Assembly: GCF_011303555.1 (NCBI RefSeq)
Contig: NZ_CP049868.1
Span: 2,604,001 to 2,668,000 of the forward strand
Direction: 5' to 3'
Length of the DNA stretch: 64,000 nt
Source: Pedobacter sp. HDW13
GTDB lineage: Bacteria; Bacteroidota; Bacteroidia; Sphingobacteriales; Sphingobacteriaceae
In this document: one piece after another, positions 53,692 to 63,604 of the stretch
How the letters are laid out: each line of letters opens with the position of its first letter
Position numbering within the stretch: the stretch's first letter is position 1
Notes under the pieces: generated by a model
What the model saw: only the letters and a program-made list of their open reading frames with translations
The model's database searches: none
Told to the model about the DNA's origin: nothing
Made by a program: the position numbers and the translations under genes

Positions 53692-55259
53692 TTATGGCCT
53701 TGCCGGCTGTGGTGCGGGAAGCTCTTTTCTTGGGATTTGTGCTTCGCGTTGTGAGGTGTTATAAACGAAAGAAGCAATAATGGTTGCAGCTTGTTTCAGG
53801 TCGTCTTCCACCAGTCTGTCATAAGTATCCATATTGCTATGGTGTGTACGGGTATTGTAATCGGCAGGATCCTGGATAAACTGAAACCCCGGGATGCCTA
53901 CAGCATCAAAGGCCTGGTGATCGGTACCGCCAGTATTGTTAATGGTAACAGTAGTTGCGCCCAAATCGTTAAATGGATTTAACCAGTTTTGAAAAATAGG
54001 CCCAGCTGCTGCATTGCCCTGTAAATAAACACCGCGTATTTTTCCGGTTCCGTTATCGAGATTGTAATAGGCTGATATTTTTTTCTGATCGGGGGTTAAT
54101 ACCATTGTTTTTGGATCGCCGAAATGTTTGGCCACATAACCTCTCGAACCAAATAAACCCTGCTCTTCCGAACTCCACAGGGCAATACGGATAGTGCGTT
54201 TAGGCTTAAAATCGATTGCTTTTAAAATGCGCATAGCTTCCATCATTACGGCAGAGCCGGCAGCGTTATCGGTAGCACCAGTTGCGGCATGCCACGAATC
54301 GAAATGGCCACCAATCATTACCACTTCATCTTTTAATTTTTTATCGGTACCTGGTATCTCTGCAATTACGTTGTAGCCTTTCGGATCCTGATCATAAAAA
54401 GAGGTTTTAATATCTGCTTCAACTTCTACTGGTTTGCCTGCGCGTAAAAGACGTAATATATGTAAAAAATCTTCTGCTGCTACTTCCAGTTCAGGCGATA
54501 CGGGTTTAGCATCTAAAGCGTAAGACGCTCCATTACTTGTAAAAAAGGTTCCTTGTCCGCCACGGGCATAAGTTAAGATCAATCCAACTTTTTCTTCAAC
54601 CAACATGGCATTCATGGCAGCACGTACTTCGCGCATTTTCATCATTTGTGCCATTCTATCGGCCATTGGTCCGCCAGCAGGGCGTTGTCTTGGGCCTGCA
54701 GCCTGGGGTTTTGCAGCGGCCATTTGGGCCAAAGTAGAATCGGCATAGCGTGCAAAATCGGCCTTGGTACCACTGGTTAAAGGGGCGCCTTGATCCATCA
54801 TGATGATTTTGCCTGCCAGTTTGCCTTTATATTTAGCTAAGTCGGCAACGCTATCAGCTTTGATTAAGATTACTTCCGATTTAATTGGTCCGTTTGTGCC
54901 AGGCGTCCAGGCTTTGGGCGAGGCAATAATGGCATGGTAGAAAGGAAGTGTGGTGGCCGCATAATATTTGTCGATTTGCCAGCCTTTACCGAAGGTTCCC
55001 CAGGCCTCGAGGTGCGCATTTTTGAGCCCCAGTCGGTTAATTGTTTAACCGCCCAATCTTGTGCCTTTTTTAAACCCGGAGAATTGGATAAGCGCGGACC
55101 GCTTACGTCGGTTAAATTGAAGGCAATGTCCATTGCTTTCGAATTTTCCAGACCTTCTTTCCTGATTTTTTGAACTATGGCTGCATCAGGGGTATCTTGT
55201 GCAAAGGCCGAGAAGCAAAAGCCAAGGGCCAGTGCTGTAGTGGTAAATCTTTTGATCAT
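53692..55259 (-). pseudogene. M28 family aminopeptidase-like gene, frameshifted
   Basis: A signal peptide (MIKRFTTTALALGFCFSAFAQ) and N-terminal part read from 55259 to about 55027, where the frame breaks at DWG; the matching sequence (LKNAHLEAWGTFGKGWQ and on) continues in another frame to 53692. Adding one G to the run at 55027-55030 (CCCC on this strand) restores one frame of about 520 residues. The M28 zinc ligands are all present: GGHFDSW, GATDNAAG, SSEEQG, YYNLDNGT and RTHHSNMDTYD. The gene would code for a periplasmic metallopeptidase if the break is a sequencing error. Confidence 0.85.
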
Positions 55260-55531
55260 TAGAATAATTTGTTAGGTGATTTTAACTTAAAAATACATTT
55301 AAAAGCCCTTCAAATCGTTTTACAATGAGATTTTTACACGGAAGACGTGGTGTTTTGTGAAATTCTGGAATGGGAACTTATTTTTTGACAGAACATGGGT
55401 GAAATAAACCAAATCCGATAGCTATCAGATGAAATGAAAAGCACGCATCCCGATATTTCTTCGGGAGCGGACTTGTAATGTTAAGCAGGACTAACGCTAA
55501 AGTGAATTGCTGAAATTGCTTTTCGAATGTA

Positions 55532-56329
55532 CTATTTAATGCTCTTTTTGCTCACAATGAAATAACCGACGATAAACAGGATAAGCGCGTAAATTAAGCT
55601 GGTCCATATTTCTTGTGTAAAAACAGGAAAATCTAAAGGATCAACTCCTTTTTTTATTTTAGTTACCTTTAAGGATAGGGTTGGCAGGCAATAAGGGATT
55701 AAGTAAGCATATTTCCAACCTACATTGGCGGTAATAATGCCCATAATAGTGCCAACAAAGCCTATCCCCATGGGTTTAAGAAAATCGGCCCATACTAAAC
55801 TAAGGATAAACTGCAGCGATAAAATGCCTAGTGATGATAGGAATAATTTGGTGTAAGCATTGATTAAAATACCCGATGGATCGTATTGATTGAAGTTGTA
55901 TTTAGGTACAAGTACTTGAAGCAAATGACCAAAACCATAGGTAAGTACGGCAAATAAAAACAACGAGATAAATATTAATCCTACTGCGTACAGGTATTTC
56001 GCGGCATAAATAGAAAGCTTGTTTAAAGGTTGTGCAAACAGGGTTTTCCAGGTATCGTTTTTATGTTCGATATTATTTACCGAAAAAGCCATAAATATGA
56101 CATAGAATGGCATGACCAACATACCCATTACACCAAGTGCTGCACCACTGTACTGTGCCCACAACACCATTGGAGGGTAGTGAAAGTTTAAAATCTTTTC
56201 TGAACTGGAGTAAAAACCAAAAGTAATGAGTCCACAAATGATTAACGGTAGCAATATAGCTGCCCAAAAAGCGAGGGTTTTCTTCGATTTGTAAAATTCG
56301 GATACTAACGAGATGTATAAAGAGCGCAT
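55532..56329 (-). CDS. ABC-2 type transporter permease
   Basis: 265 residues with six membrane segments. MRSLYISLVSEFYKSKKTLAFW is a typical ABC-2 opening, and NDTWKTLFAQPLNK matches the cytoplasmic coupling region. It pairs with the ATPase encoded one base upstream. ATG 56329 is preferred over an extension from 56410 that overlaps the ATPase gene. Substrate unknown; such exporters in Bacteroidota are often linked to LytTR or antibiotic-peptide responses. Confidence 0.85.
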   Translation of the reverse strand: MRSLYISLVSEFYKSKKTLAFWAAILLPLIICGLITFGFYSSSEKILNFHYPPMVLWAQYSGAALGVMGMLVMPFYVIFMAFSVNNIEHKNDTWKTLFAQPLNKLSIYAAKYLYAVGLIFISLFLFAVLTYGFGHLLQVLVPKYNFNQYDPSGILINAYTKLFLSSLGILSLQFILSLVWADFLKPMGIGFVGTIMGIITANVGWKYAYLIPYCLPTLSLKVTKIKKGVDPLDFPVFTQEIWTSLIYALILFIVGYFIVSKKSIK

Positions 56330-56330
56330 A

Positions 56331-57239
56331 TTAGTTGTTGTTGGTAATATCGAGGAATAAATTTTCGAGGTCTTTTCGCTGTTGATATAAGCTGCTAACC
56401 ATAAAGCCATTTTGCACCAGCAAGGTATTTAATGCTGCACTATGCTGAGCCGAAGTAAAAGGAATTGTGATCTTTTTATCGGTTTGGTTTACAATTTCGT
56501 AGCCCGACTTTAATAGCAGAGCGCTTGCTCTTTCGATATCGTTTACATCGATTTCGAGCACGGGCTTGCTTAGTAAATGAAGTTCATCGATAGTGCCTTG
56601 AAATAACAATTGCCCTTTGTTTATAATGCCAACATGGGTGGCTGTTCTTTCTATTTCGGCCAGCAAATGGCTCGAAACCAGAATTGTTTTATGGTGTTTT
56701 GCCGCAAGCTCTATCATGAGGTTACGCACTTCGATAATGCCGTTCGGATCGAGACCATTGGTAGGCTCATCGAGCAAAAGCAGTTCGGGATCTGAAACCA
56801 GCGCAAGAGCAATGCCCAGACGCTGTTTCATGCCTAGCGAATATTTGCTTGACTTTTTATCGGCAGCATCGGTTAAACCAACAAGGGCTAGCATTTCACT
56901 GGCCTTGCTTTTTCTTATACCGAGTAAAATACAGCGGTTTATTAAATTTTCTTTACCGCTTAAGTGGCCATAAATGGCAGGTTGCTCTACCAGAGCACCT
57001 ACACGTTTTAATATGGCTATGCGGTTGTGGTTAATCTCCTTGCCGAAAATAAATACCTGGTCGGATGGCGATTGTAAGAGGTTTAGCAATATTTTAATGG
57101 TAGTGGTTTTACCGGCACCGTTGGGGCCTAAAAAACCGTAAATACTGCCTTTTGGTACTTGTAGCGAAAGATCTTTTACAATGGCCTGATTGCCGAAGTT
57201 AAAATTTAAGCCAACAGTTTCGATAGCGTAATTACTCAT
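56331..57239 (-). CDS. ABC transporter ATP-binding protein
   Basis: 302 residues. Walker A GPNGAGKTTTIK (about 39-50), signature YSLGMKQRLGIAL, Walker B LLLLDEPTNGLDP. The C-terminal 90 residues are a regulatory extension common in ABC-2 exporters of the CcmA/bacitracin type. Middle gene of a three-gene operon, 5 bases after the small membrane protein gene. Confidence 0.92.
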   Translation of the reverse strand: MSNYAIETVGLNFNFGNQAIVKDLSLQVPKGSIYGFLGPNGAGKTTTIKILLNLLQSPSDQVFIFGKEINHNRIAILKRVGALVEQPAIYGHLSGKENLINRCILLGIRKSKASEMLALVGLTDAADKKSSKYSLGMKQRLGIALALVSDPELLLLDEPTNGLDPNGIIEVRNLMIELAAKHHKTILVSSHLLAEIERTATHVGIINKGQLLFQGTIDELHLLSKPVLEIDVNDIERASALLLKSGYEIVNQTDKKITIPFTSAQHSAALNTLLVQNGFMVSSLYQQRKDLENLFLDITNNN

Positions 57240-57244
57240 TATGC

Positions 57245-57502
57245 TTATTTAAAAATAGCTGATACTTGTTTTACAATTGTTGTAGAAGCTTTAGCAGGTT
57301 TTACAACAATGTCAGCATCGTTTCTGTTGGTGTTAAACGTAAGCGTTAAAATCATCAACATAAATACTGGAAATAATAAAAATAAAAATGGTGATGTGTT
57401 TGCTAACTTTTTCATGATCGATTGTTTTATTTGAGAGGCAGTGAAGCTGGCATCAGCAGTTACTGCTTGGTTGTTTAAGTTGATTGCTGATGTAGTTTTC
57501 AT
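57245..57502 (-). CDS. Small single-span membrane protein upstream of ABC exporter
   Basis: 85 residues with one hydrophobic helix (about 40-60, TSPFLFLLFPVFMLMILTL). I do not recognise it. A later ATG at 57415 (MKKLANTSPF) is an alternative start. The 5-base spacing to the ATPase gene makes it part of the transporter operon; it could be an accessory subunit. Confidence 0.5.
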   Translation of the reverse strand: MKTTSAINLNNQAVTADASFTASQIKQSIMKKLANTSPFLFLLFPVFMLMILTLTFNTNRNDADIVVKPAKASTTIVKQVSAIFK

Positions 57503-57630
57503 TTTGTTTTCGTTTTGATGATTCAAAGAAACTCAAGAAAAACAAGCTGCTAAAATGTATTATACCAAGTGTTCAAGATTCTAGATCAACAGTCAATTTT
57601 GGCGTTTGTCGATAAAATTTGACCATTGGG

Positions 57631-57662
57631 CCGTTGGTAGAAAAAAAATGCCCGTTGGTAGA
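57631..57662. promoter_or_regulatory. Direct repeat with 21-bp period, candidate LytTR operator
   Basis: CCGTTGGTAGA occurs twice without mismatch (57631-57641 and 57652-57662), start to start 21 bases. With the base before each, the sequence matches the LytTR consensus [TA][AC][CA]GTTN[AG][TG] at 8 of 9 positions. It lies between the divergent ABC operon and the LytS/LytTR genes. Confidence 0.65.
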
Positions 57663-57762
57663 TTGTGTTCGGTTTAAATTGAAAGTTTATTTACTTTGGA
57701 TGCATAAACTAAACATGAGCATTATCTAATCAATTTAGTTTATACTGATAAAACAGATTTTA

Positions 57763-58797
57763 ATGAAACAAAGCAAAGGGCCTTTAATTTTACACTCCAT
57801 ATTCTGGATCGTTATTTTGATGTTTATTATTGCTGGTAACTTTTTTGACACCACTAAACACACCAATAATGATTATTTCATAAGCTATATTGTATATGGG
57901 ATAATAAATGTTTCTACTTTTTATATTAATTACATCTTTTTAATTCCGGAGTTAATAAAAAAAAGGAAGAAATATTTTCTTTATGTTCTGGCATTCATGT
58001 TATTGATTGCTGTAGCTGTTATATGTAAAACAACAATAGCTGTTTTGTATCCGGAAGATGTGTTAACAATGATTACCGCAAAAGGTAAGAAAATAGAAAC
58101 TTCGGTACATAGTTTTGTAATTATTGTAACCTTCTTATCAGGGTTTTTCCTGATCAGTAGTTGTATTATTAAATTTATTATCGATTGGTTCTCTAGTGAG
58201 CGGATTCAGCGCAACCTGGAAAGCGAGCGTCGCGAAATGGAACTTCAGTTTCTAAAATCGCAGTTAAACCCACATTTTCTATTCAACTCTTTAAATAATA
58301 TTTACTCGCTGGCTTACCAGAAATCGGATAAAACTGCTGATGCCATTATGAAGCTCTCGGAAATTATGCGCTACATGATTTATGAAAGCAATACGCCAAC
58401 AGTAGCTTTAAGCAAAGAGGTAGATTATTTAACCAACTATATCGAACTACAAAAAATCAGGTTTAAAGATGGCGCTTTCATTGAGCTTACGCTGAACGGA
58501 GAGATAGACGACCAGAAGATTGTACCCTTGATGTTGATTTCGTTTGTAGAGAACGCTTTTAAACATGGTGTGGTAAACGACCCATCAGAGCCGGTTAAAA
58601 TAAATATTATTGCCAACCAGAAGATTTTGCATTTTAGTGTAATTAACAAAAAAAGCAATTTAAATAAAGATGCGCAGGGTGGGGTAGGTTTAACCAACGT
58701 AGAAAGACGTTTACAATTGGTTTATCCCGACAGATATAAATTAAATGTTGTAAATTCGGCTACGCATTACACCTGCGAACTGATGATTGATATATAA
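57763..58797 (+). CDS. LytS-type sensor histidine kinase
   Basis: 344 residues, four membrane segments (about 8-24, 38-62, 70-92, 118-140). No periplasmic domain of note. His_kinase motif MELQFLKSQLNPHFLFNSLNN (His near 171), N-box ENAFKHG near 267-273 and GGVGLTNVERRL. It should pass phosphate to the LytTR protein encoded 59 bases downstream. Compared with the kinase at 31069 it lacks the long polar loop, so the two sense different things. Confidence 0.92.
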   Translation: MKQSKGPLILHSIFWIVILMFIIAGNFFDTTKHTNNDYFISYIVYGIINVSTFYINYIFLIPELIKKRKKYFLYVLAFMLLIAVAVICKTTIAVLYPEDVLTMITAKGKKIETSVHSFVIIVTFLSGFFLISSCIIKFIIDWFSSERIQRNLESERREMELQFLKSQLNPHFLFNSLNNIYSLAYQKSDKTADAIMKLSEIMRYMIYESNTPTVALSKEVDYLTNYIELQKIRFKDGAFIELTLNGEIDDQKIVPLMLISFVENAFKHGVVNDPSEPVKINIIANQKILHFSVINKKSNLNKDAQGGVGLTNVERRLQLVYPDRYKLNVVNSATHYTCELMIDI

Positions 58798-58856
58798 CCG
58801 GAAACCATTTATAAACCGGATATACGTTAAATCGTGAATTAAAATAAAAATCTAAA

Positions 58857-59606
58857 ATGAACCTAAACTGTATTGTTGTAGATGATGAGCCTTTAGCGCT
58901 TGATATTTTACAGGATTATATCTCGAAAGTACCCTTTTTAACAATGGTTAAAAGATGCGAAAACCCAATTGAGGCCTTGCAGATTGTGCAGGGTGGTGGG
59001 ATTGACCTCGTATTTTTGGATATTCAAATGCCTGAATTAACGGGTATACAGTTTTTGAAGATTGCAGGCAACAAATGCCATTATATTCTAACTACCGCCT
59101 ATCCGCAATATGCTTTAGAGAGTTACGATTTGAACGTTTCTGATTATCTGCTAAAGCCAATTGCTTTTGATCGTTTTTATAAAGCCGTAGAAAAAGTACA
59201 CAACCAGGTTAAACCGGTAGAGGCCCCTGCAAGTGTGGCTCAGCCTTTAGTTACGCCAGCACCATTTTCGGGTACACCTAATCCAGTACAGGATTATATT
59301 TTTGTTAAAACAGAGCATAAAATCCAGAAGATTTACCTGCACGATATCCTTTATATCGAAGGGTTAAAAGATTATATCTCTATTTTTACCAAAGATGAGC
59401 GTGTAATTACTTTGCAGAGCATGAAAAAAATGGAGGAAGCTTTGCCACAGAGTCAGTTTATCCGTGTACACAAATCGTATATTGTTGCCGTTGATAAAAT
59501 TGAGAGCATTGAACGTAGCCGTATTACCATCAACCAGAAAATTATTCCTGTTGGAGATACATACCGCGACGAATTTTTTAGGGTAATTGGTAATAAGAAC
59601 ATCTAG
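58857..59606 (+). CDS. LytTR-family response regulator
   Basis: 249 residues: receiver domain with D9/D10, phospho-acceptor D56 (LVFLDIQMPE) and K near 100 (LLKPIAF); a linker rich in Pro/Ala (about 120-145) and a LytTR domain (about 147-245: KIQKIYLHDILYIEGLKDYI, QFIRVHKSYIVAVDKI). The direct repeats at 57631-57662 are candidate binding sites, which would give autoregulation and/or control of the divergent ABC exporter. Confidence 0.93.
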   Translation: MNLNCIVVDDEPLALDILQDYISKVPFLTMVKRCENPIEALQIVQGGGIDLVFLDIQMPELTGIQFLKIAGNKCHYILTTAYPQYALESYDLNVSDYLLKPIAFDRFYKAVEKVHNQVKPVEAPASVAQPLVTPAPFSGTPNPVQDYIFVKTEHKIQKIYLHDILYIEGLKDYISIFTKDERVITLQSMKKMEEALPQSQFIRVHKSYIVAVDKIESIERSRITINQKIIPVGDTYRDEFFRVIGNKNI

Positions 59607-59732
59607 GTGTCAGTCCTGAGTCTTTAGTCTGAAGTCCAGAATCGGGGGGACAAATAAGCTTTTGGCTCTTAAACCTTGATACCCTCTACCTGATACTTTT
59701 TTTTAATACGCTCTACTCTGCACCTGATACGA
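59607..59732. repeat. Repeat-like 3' region between lytTR and plsC-like genes
   Basis: Words GTCAGTCCTGAGTCTTTAG, CCTTGATACC and CTGATAC recur in this gap; similar CTTGATACT words occur at 34342 and 34364. The right end overlaps the last codons of the plsC-like gene. It looks like a degenerate dispersed repeat. Confidence 0.3.
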
Positions 59733-60480
59733 TATTCTGCTCAAGCTCCTGCCCCAAAACTTTCCTGATCTCATTTTCGGCTTCCAAAGTAATCTCGTTG
59801 GCTGTTTTTCCTTCAGGTTCTATTGGTTTTAATACCGTCCATTTCAAGGCATTGCCTGTGGTTAGGGGGTACATGCCAAAGCGCACAATCTTCCATGAGT
59901 TTTCTATCGCAACCGGAACTACAAGCGCATTTGGTACAACCTTTAAAATGGTAGCGATACCGCCAAACTGAAAGGTCTTTACCTTGCCATCTTTAGCTCT
60001 GGTTCCTTCCGGAAAGATAACCGTGCTCCAGTTGTTTTCTTTCATGCGGCGACCAAGCTTTATGATTTCAGAAATGGCTTGTTTATTGTCTTTACGGTTA
60101 ATATTGGCCCCTCCGCCTAAACGCAGGTTAATGGAAATAGAGGGAATGCCTTTGGTAAGCTCTATTTTGGAAATGAATTTGGCACTGTATTTTCTTAAAA
60201 ACCAGATTAACGACGGAATATCGTACATGCTCTGGTGGTTTGCAGCAAAAATAATAGGCCTATCAGTAGGCAAATTGTAATCGTTTTTAAAGCTGATGGA
60301 GTTGAATAGCGATAGCTGGCTGTATGTTAAAAAGAAATTGAGCACGTCAACCGAAATTTTATGCGCCTTATAGCCAAGAAGCTTAAAGGATAACCATTGA
60401 ATAGGGTGGAAGATACAAAGGAATAATCCGAAGAGGATATAGAAAATCGGGCTTAAAATATAGCCAAAAAGCTTGCTCAT
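59713..60480 (-). CDS. 1-acyl-glycerol-3-phosphate acyltransferase-like (PlsC family)
   Basis: 255 residues: two N-terminal membrane helices (about 8-28 and an amphipathic segment to 55), then the acyltransferase motifs NHQSMYD (NHx4D, near 81), GGANINRKD and FPEGTRAKDG near 155. It acylates lysophosphatidate to phosphatidate in phospholipid synthesis, or a related acceptor. The last residues (VSGAE) derive from a repeat-like sequence at the 3' end. Confidence 0.9.
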   Translation of the reverse strand: MSKLFGYILSPIFYILFGLFLCIFHPIQWLSFKLLGYKAHKISVDVLNFFLTYSQLSLFNSISFKNDYNLPTDRPIIFAANHQSMYDIPSLIWFLRKYSAKFISKIELTKGIPSISINLRLGGGANINRKDNKQAISEIIKLGRRMKENNWSTVIFPEGTRAKDGKVKTFQFGGIATILKVVPNALVVPVAIENSWKIVRFGMYPLTTGNALKWTVLKPIEPEGKTANEITLEAENEIRKVLGQELEQNIVSGAE

Positions 60481-60538
60481 CTGGTTGATTTAATGGATGG
60501 CAAAGATAATAATAAATTATTCTGCTTTGATTATTCCA

Positions 60539-61093
60539 TTACAATTCACCGTTTTGCATCATTATTTTGGCTTTTAAAATTGCGGCTACGCTTATCGAAT
60601 CGGTTATTTCGGCATTGAGCACCATTTGGTAAGCTTCTTCAAACGGCAATTTTTTAAGCATCAGTTGTTCGGTTTCTTCAGGCATGGCAATACCTTGTAT
60701 AAGACCGGTAGCCACATAAATAATGCTTAGTTCATCGCTAACCGAGTTGGAAAGGTATAATCTTTGAATTTCTTTCCAGTTTTGGGCGCTCATGCCCGTT
60801 TCTTCAAGCAATTCTCTTCTGGCGCTATCTAAAGGTGCCTCATGAAAAGGGCCACCACCTTCCGGAATTTCCCAGCTATAGGCTTTTATGGGGTAACGAT
60901 ATTGACCAACCAGCCAGGTGTTGTAATCCTCATCAAGCGGTAAAATCCCAATGGCGAGGTTTTTAAAATGCACTTCACCATAAATACCTTTTCCGCCCGA
61001 TGGATTGATTACCTGATGCTCGGTTATGCGAATCCAGTTGTTATCGTATTTTACATCGCTTTGCAGCGTTTTCCAGGGATTAATCTCTTCCAT
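60539..61093 (-). CDS. NUDIX hydrolase (ADP-ribose pyrophosphatase-like)
   Basis: 184 residues. The Nudix box GX5EX7REUXEEXG is seen as GGPFHEAPLDSARRELLEETG (about 79-99). Upstream, VGQYRYPIKAYSWEIPEGG is typical of the ADP-ribose/ADP-sugar pyrophosphatase subfamily, which hydrolyses nucleoside diphosphate sugars. No operon link is evident; 58 bases separate it from the acyltransferase gene on the same strand. Confidence 0.9.
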   Translation of the reverse strand: MEEINPWKTLQSDVKYDNNWIRITEHQVINPSGGKGIYGEVHFKNLAIGILPLDEDYNTWLVGQYRYPIKAYSWEIPEGGGPFHEAPLDSARRELLEETGMSAQNWKEIQRLYLSNSVSDELSIIYVATGLIQGIAMPEETEQLMLKKLPFEEAYQMVLNAEITDSISVAAILKAKIMMQNGEL

Positions 61094-61120
61094 ACCGCAA
61101 TATAAGCATATCCTATTAGC

Positions 61121-63550
61121 TTAGTGCGGTTTTGCCAGCGGTGGCGGCGGAATTTTATTTACCTTAATTTTAGTAAAACGGTAATTGAGACTAAAGGTGA
61201 AATTCTGGGTATTGTTGGTCGAATAATTCTCTACCCTGAAATTCTGACCTTCGTTAAAAAATGTATTGGTGCGGTTGCCTAAAATATCGTTAATGGTTAC
61301 GCGCAGGTTTAACCTATTGCCTAAAAAGGCTTTACGGGCCGAGAAATTGGAAGTCATAGAGCCCTTGTTGCGGCCCTGCGCATTGGCATTGTTTGCGTAA
61401 TTTAAATTCGATTCGAAAGCCGTTTTAAAGGGCAATTGCATTGAAAGGCCAATTGCAGCCCTAAAGCTAATTCCATCACGGTTTAAAGAGCTGTTTAGCT
61501 GCGATTTATAATTGCTTTGTATTACACTGAAATTTCCGTTGGCTGATATTTTGTTTGTTGGCCGGTAATTGCCAATTAAAATAAGCGATAGCGAATTGTT
61601 GGTACCTACATTATCGAAAGTGTTTTCAGATCGTGCCGTGTTTGATCCTGGAATTAAAGTAACGGTACGGTAACGTTCTATAACACCCTGGCTGGTAGAA
61701 TACGATAACCTGGGGTTAAAAGACCATTTCTGGCCAAATGCTCCAAAATTGATATCGAACTGATGCGTATAAGCGGGCGATAAATTCGGATTTCCGTATG
61801 AAATGTTTAACGTATCTACATTGTTTACCTGAGGGTTTAATGTGTTTTCCCTCGGCCGGTTAATGCGGATGCTATAGGTAGCCCCGATGTTGTAGCGTTT
61901 GCGGTAAAAACGGTTTAAAGAGAGGTTAGGGAAAACACTTAAATAAGGTTTTACATTATAGTTATCGCCTGTAGATAAATCGAAGGCCACATCAGTAAGC
62001 TCGGCCCTTACACCTGTTTTTATGCCCCAGCCTACATTACGGTAATTATACGAAGCATAAGCGGCACCGATGTTTCCGTTGTATAAAAACTGGTTCGATA
62101 ATTTGTTGTTGTGTATAAATTGTTGCGTGGCAAAATTAAAATTCTCGATCAGCAGGTCGTTATCATTTTTTCTATAGCTAAAAGCCAGGCCGGCTTCAAT
62201 ACGGTCGCGCTTTTTAAATATTGGTTTTTCGTAATCTAAAGTTACGTTTAGGCCATGGTTACCGGTGTTGTTATTGTTCTGCTGTAAGCTGGGCTTTAGC
62301 GTGCTTGTTTGGGCATAGGTAGTGTTGTAGCTGCGGAAATCGATATTCTTATTGGTGTTGAAATTTAAACCTAATGATATTTTTCCTCCGCTGGTATCGG
62401 TTTGCAAGTCGTAATCGGTATTAAAAACAAAATTGTTGCTGTTGCCGTTGCCGGTGTTGAGCTGATTACGCAGGCGGCTTTCTATTCGGGTTTCATCTAA
62501 ATAATGAAGATCTGTTGAAGAATTGGAATTGGTATTGTTGAGGTTGTAATTGGTTGACAGGCGCAAACTCTGTTTAGGGCTAATGGTCCAGTCTAAGCCC
62601 AACCTGAAATTACCGCCATTGTTGTGGTTTTTGTAAACACCGTATTGGTCGTAGTAAAAGGTTGTATCCGGAAAGAAATTCTCGCGGAAATTATGGCTAT
62701 CGCCCTTGCTTACGTTATAACGGTAAGCCGCGCTACCATTAAGGGCGTAAGATTTACCCCGATAAGAGGCATTTGCATTGGTATTGCCATTTCCCTGCAA
62801 GCCACCTGCAATGCCAGCATTTCCGTTAAAGCCAACTTTAAACCCTTTTTTCATCACAATATTGATGATGCCTTCGCCATCGCCGCTGTATTTAGATGGT
62901 GGGTTGGTTAACACCTCTATCTTATCAATCGCATCTGAGGGGAGTACATTGAGCAGGTCGGCAATGTTAGAGGTCATATAGTCTGATGGTTTGCCATCTA
63001 TAAACACCCTGGTATTTCTTTTGCCGGCTATGGTGGCGTTGCCATCAATATCAACCTGTACCATTGGTACGTTTTTAAGCACATCGGTTGCGGTACTGCC
63101 TTCGGCAAGCAGGGTAGAACCCACGTTATAGGTAACGCCATCAGCGCCAAATTCTATTGGTGGTTTTTGTACAGTAATGGTAACTTCCTGCAGCGAATTT
63201 TGCTCAGAGCTAAGTTTTAGCGCCCCCAGGTTTTTATCGTAATCTTTCTCGGTTAAGGCAATGCCATTTACTTTTAGCGGAGCATAACCTATAAAACTTA
63301 CGCGAATGTTATAATTGCCCGGTTTTAGGTTTTTAATGCTGAACCGGCCATCTTCGTCGGTGGCAGAAGTAATAACCGGTTGCTCGGAGCCATCTATGTA
63401 AACGGAAATTACTGCTGAGGGAATGGGTAATCCACCAACTTCTTCAACCACTTTCCCGCTAATTATACCTTTTTCGGCCGCAAAGGCCGTAGAGGTGCCA
63501 AATAACAGGGCGAGAGATACAAAGCAAAGCCTAAGTAAAAGTTTTCCCAA
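61121..63550 (-). CDS. Outer-membrane beta-barrel protein with carboxypeptidase-like domain (TBDR-like)
   Basis: 809 residues: signal peptide 1-24 (TAFAA), a carboxypeptidase-regulatory-like Ig domain (about 28-108: GIISGKVVEEVGGLPIPSA, GNYNIRVSFIGYAPL), a plug-like region (about 130-236: VLKNVPMVQVDIDG, RVFIDGKPSDYM, DKIEVLTNPPSKYSGDGE), then the outer-membrane beta-barrel family domain to the C-terminus. It belongs to the receptor-like family related to TonB-dependent receptors. No SusD gene is adjacent. A paralogue begins just upstream in the same direction. Confidence 0.9.
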   Translation of the reverse strand: MGKLLLRLCFVSLALLFGTSTAFAAEKGIISGKVVEEVGGLPIPSAVISVYIDGSEQPVITSATDEDGRFSIKNLKPGNYNIRVSFIGYAPLKVNGIALTEKDYDKNLGALKLSSEQNSLQEVTITVQKPPIEFGADGVTYNVGSTLLAEGSTATDVLKNVPMVQVDIDGNATIAGKRNTRVFIDGKPSDYMTSNIADLLNVLPSDAIDKIEVLTNPPSKYSGDGEGIINIVMKKGFKVGFNGNAGIAGGLQGNGNTNANASYRGKSYALNGSAAYRYNVSKGDSHNFRENFFPDTTFYYDQYGVYKNHNNGGNFRLGLDWTISPKQSLRLSTNYNLNNTNSNSSTDLHYLDETRIESRLRNQLNTGNGNSNNFVFNTDYDLQTDTSGGKISLGLNFNTNKNIDFRSYNTTYAQTSTLKPSLQQNNNNTGNHGLNVTLDYEKPIFKKRDRIEAGLAFSYRKNDNDLLIENFNFATQQFIHNNKLSNQFLYNGNIGAAYASYNYRNVGWGIKTGVRAELTDVAFDLSTGDNYNVKPYLSVFPNLSLNRFYRKRYNIGATYSIRINRPRENTLNPQVNNVDTLNISYGNPNLSPAYTHQFDINFGAFGQKWSFNPRLSYSTSQGVIERYRTVTLIPGSNTARSENTFDNVGTNNSLSLILIGNYRPTNKISANGNFSVIQSNYKSQLNSSLNRDGISFRAAIGLSMQLPFKTAFESNLNYANNANAQGRNKGSMTSNFSARKAFLGNRLNLRVTINDILGNRTNTFFNEGQNFRVENYSTNNTQNFTFSLNYRFTKIKVNKIPPPPLAKPH

Positions 63551-63561
63551 TAGCTGATAAA

Positions 63562-63597
63562 TTAAAAAGGTGCTTAGTAAATTTACTAAGCACCTTT
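63562..63597 (-). terminator. 32-bp palindromic terminator between tandem barrel genes
   Basis: AAAGGTGCTTAGTAAA (63566-63581) and TTTACTAAGCACCTTT (63582-63597) form a perfect palindrome; on the minus strand a T-rich stretch follows. It lies 8 bases past the stop of the upstream barrel gene. Confidence 0.75.
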
Positions 63598-63604
63598 GGT
63601 AAAA

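Noticed and set aside
53692..54801. Complete gene starting at an internal Met (MMDQGAP)
   Set aside because: Homologous M28 sequence continues upstream in the same frame to the frameshift and then to a signal peptide in the other frame.
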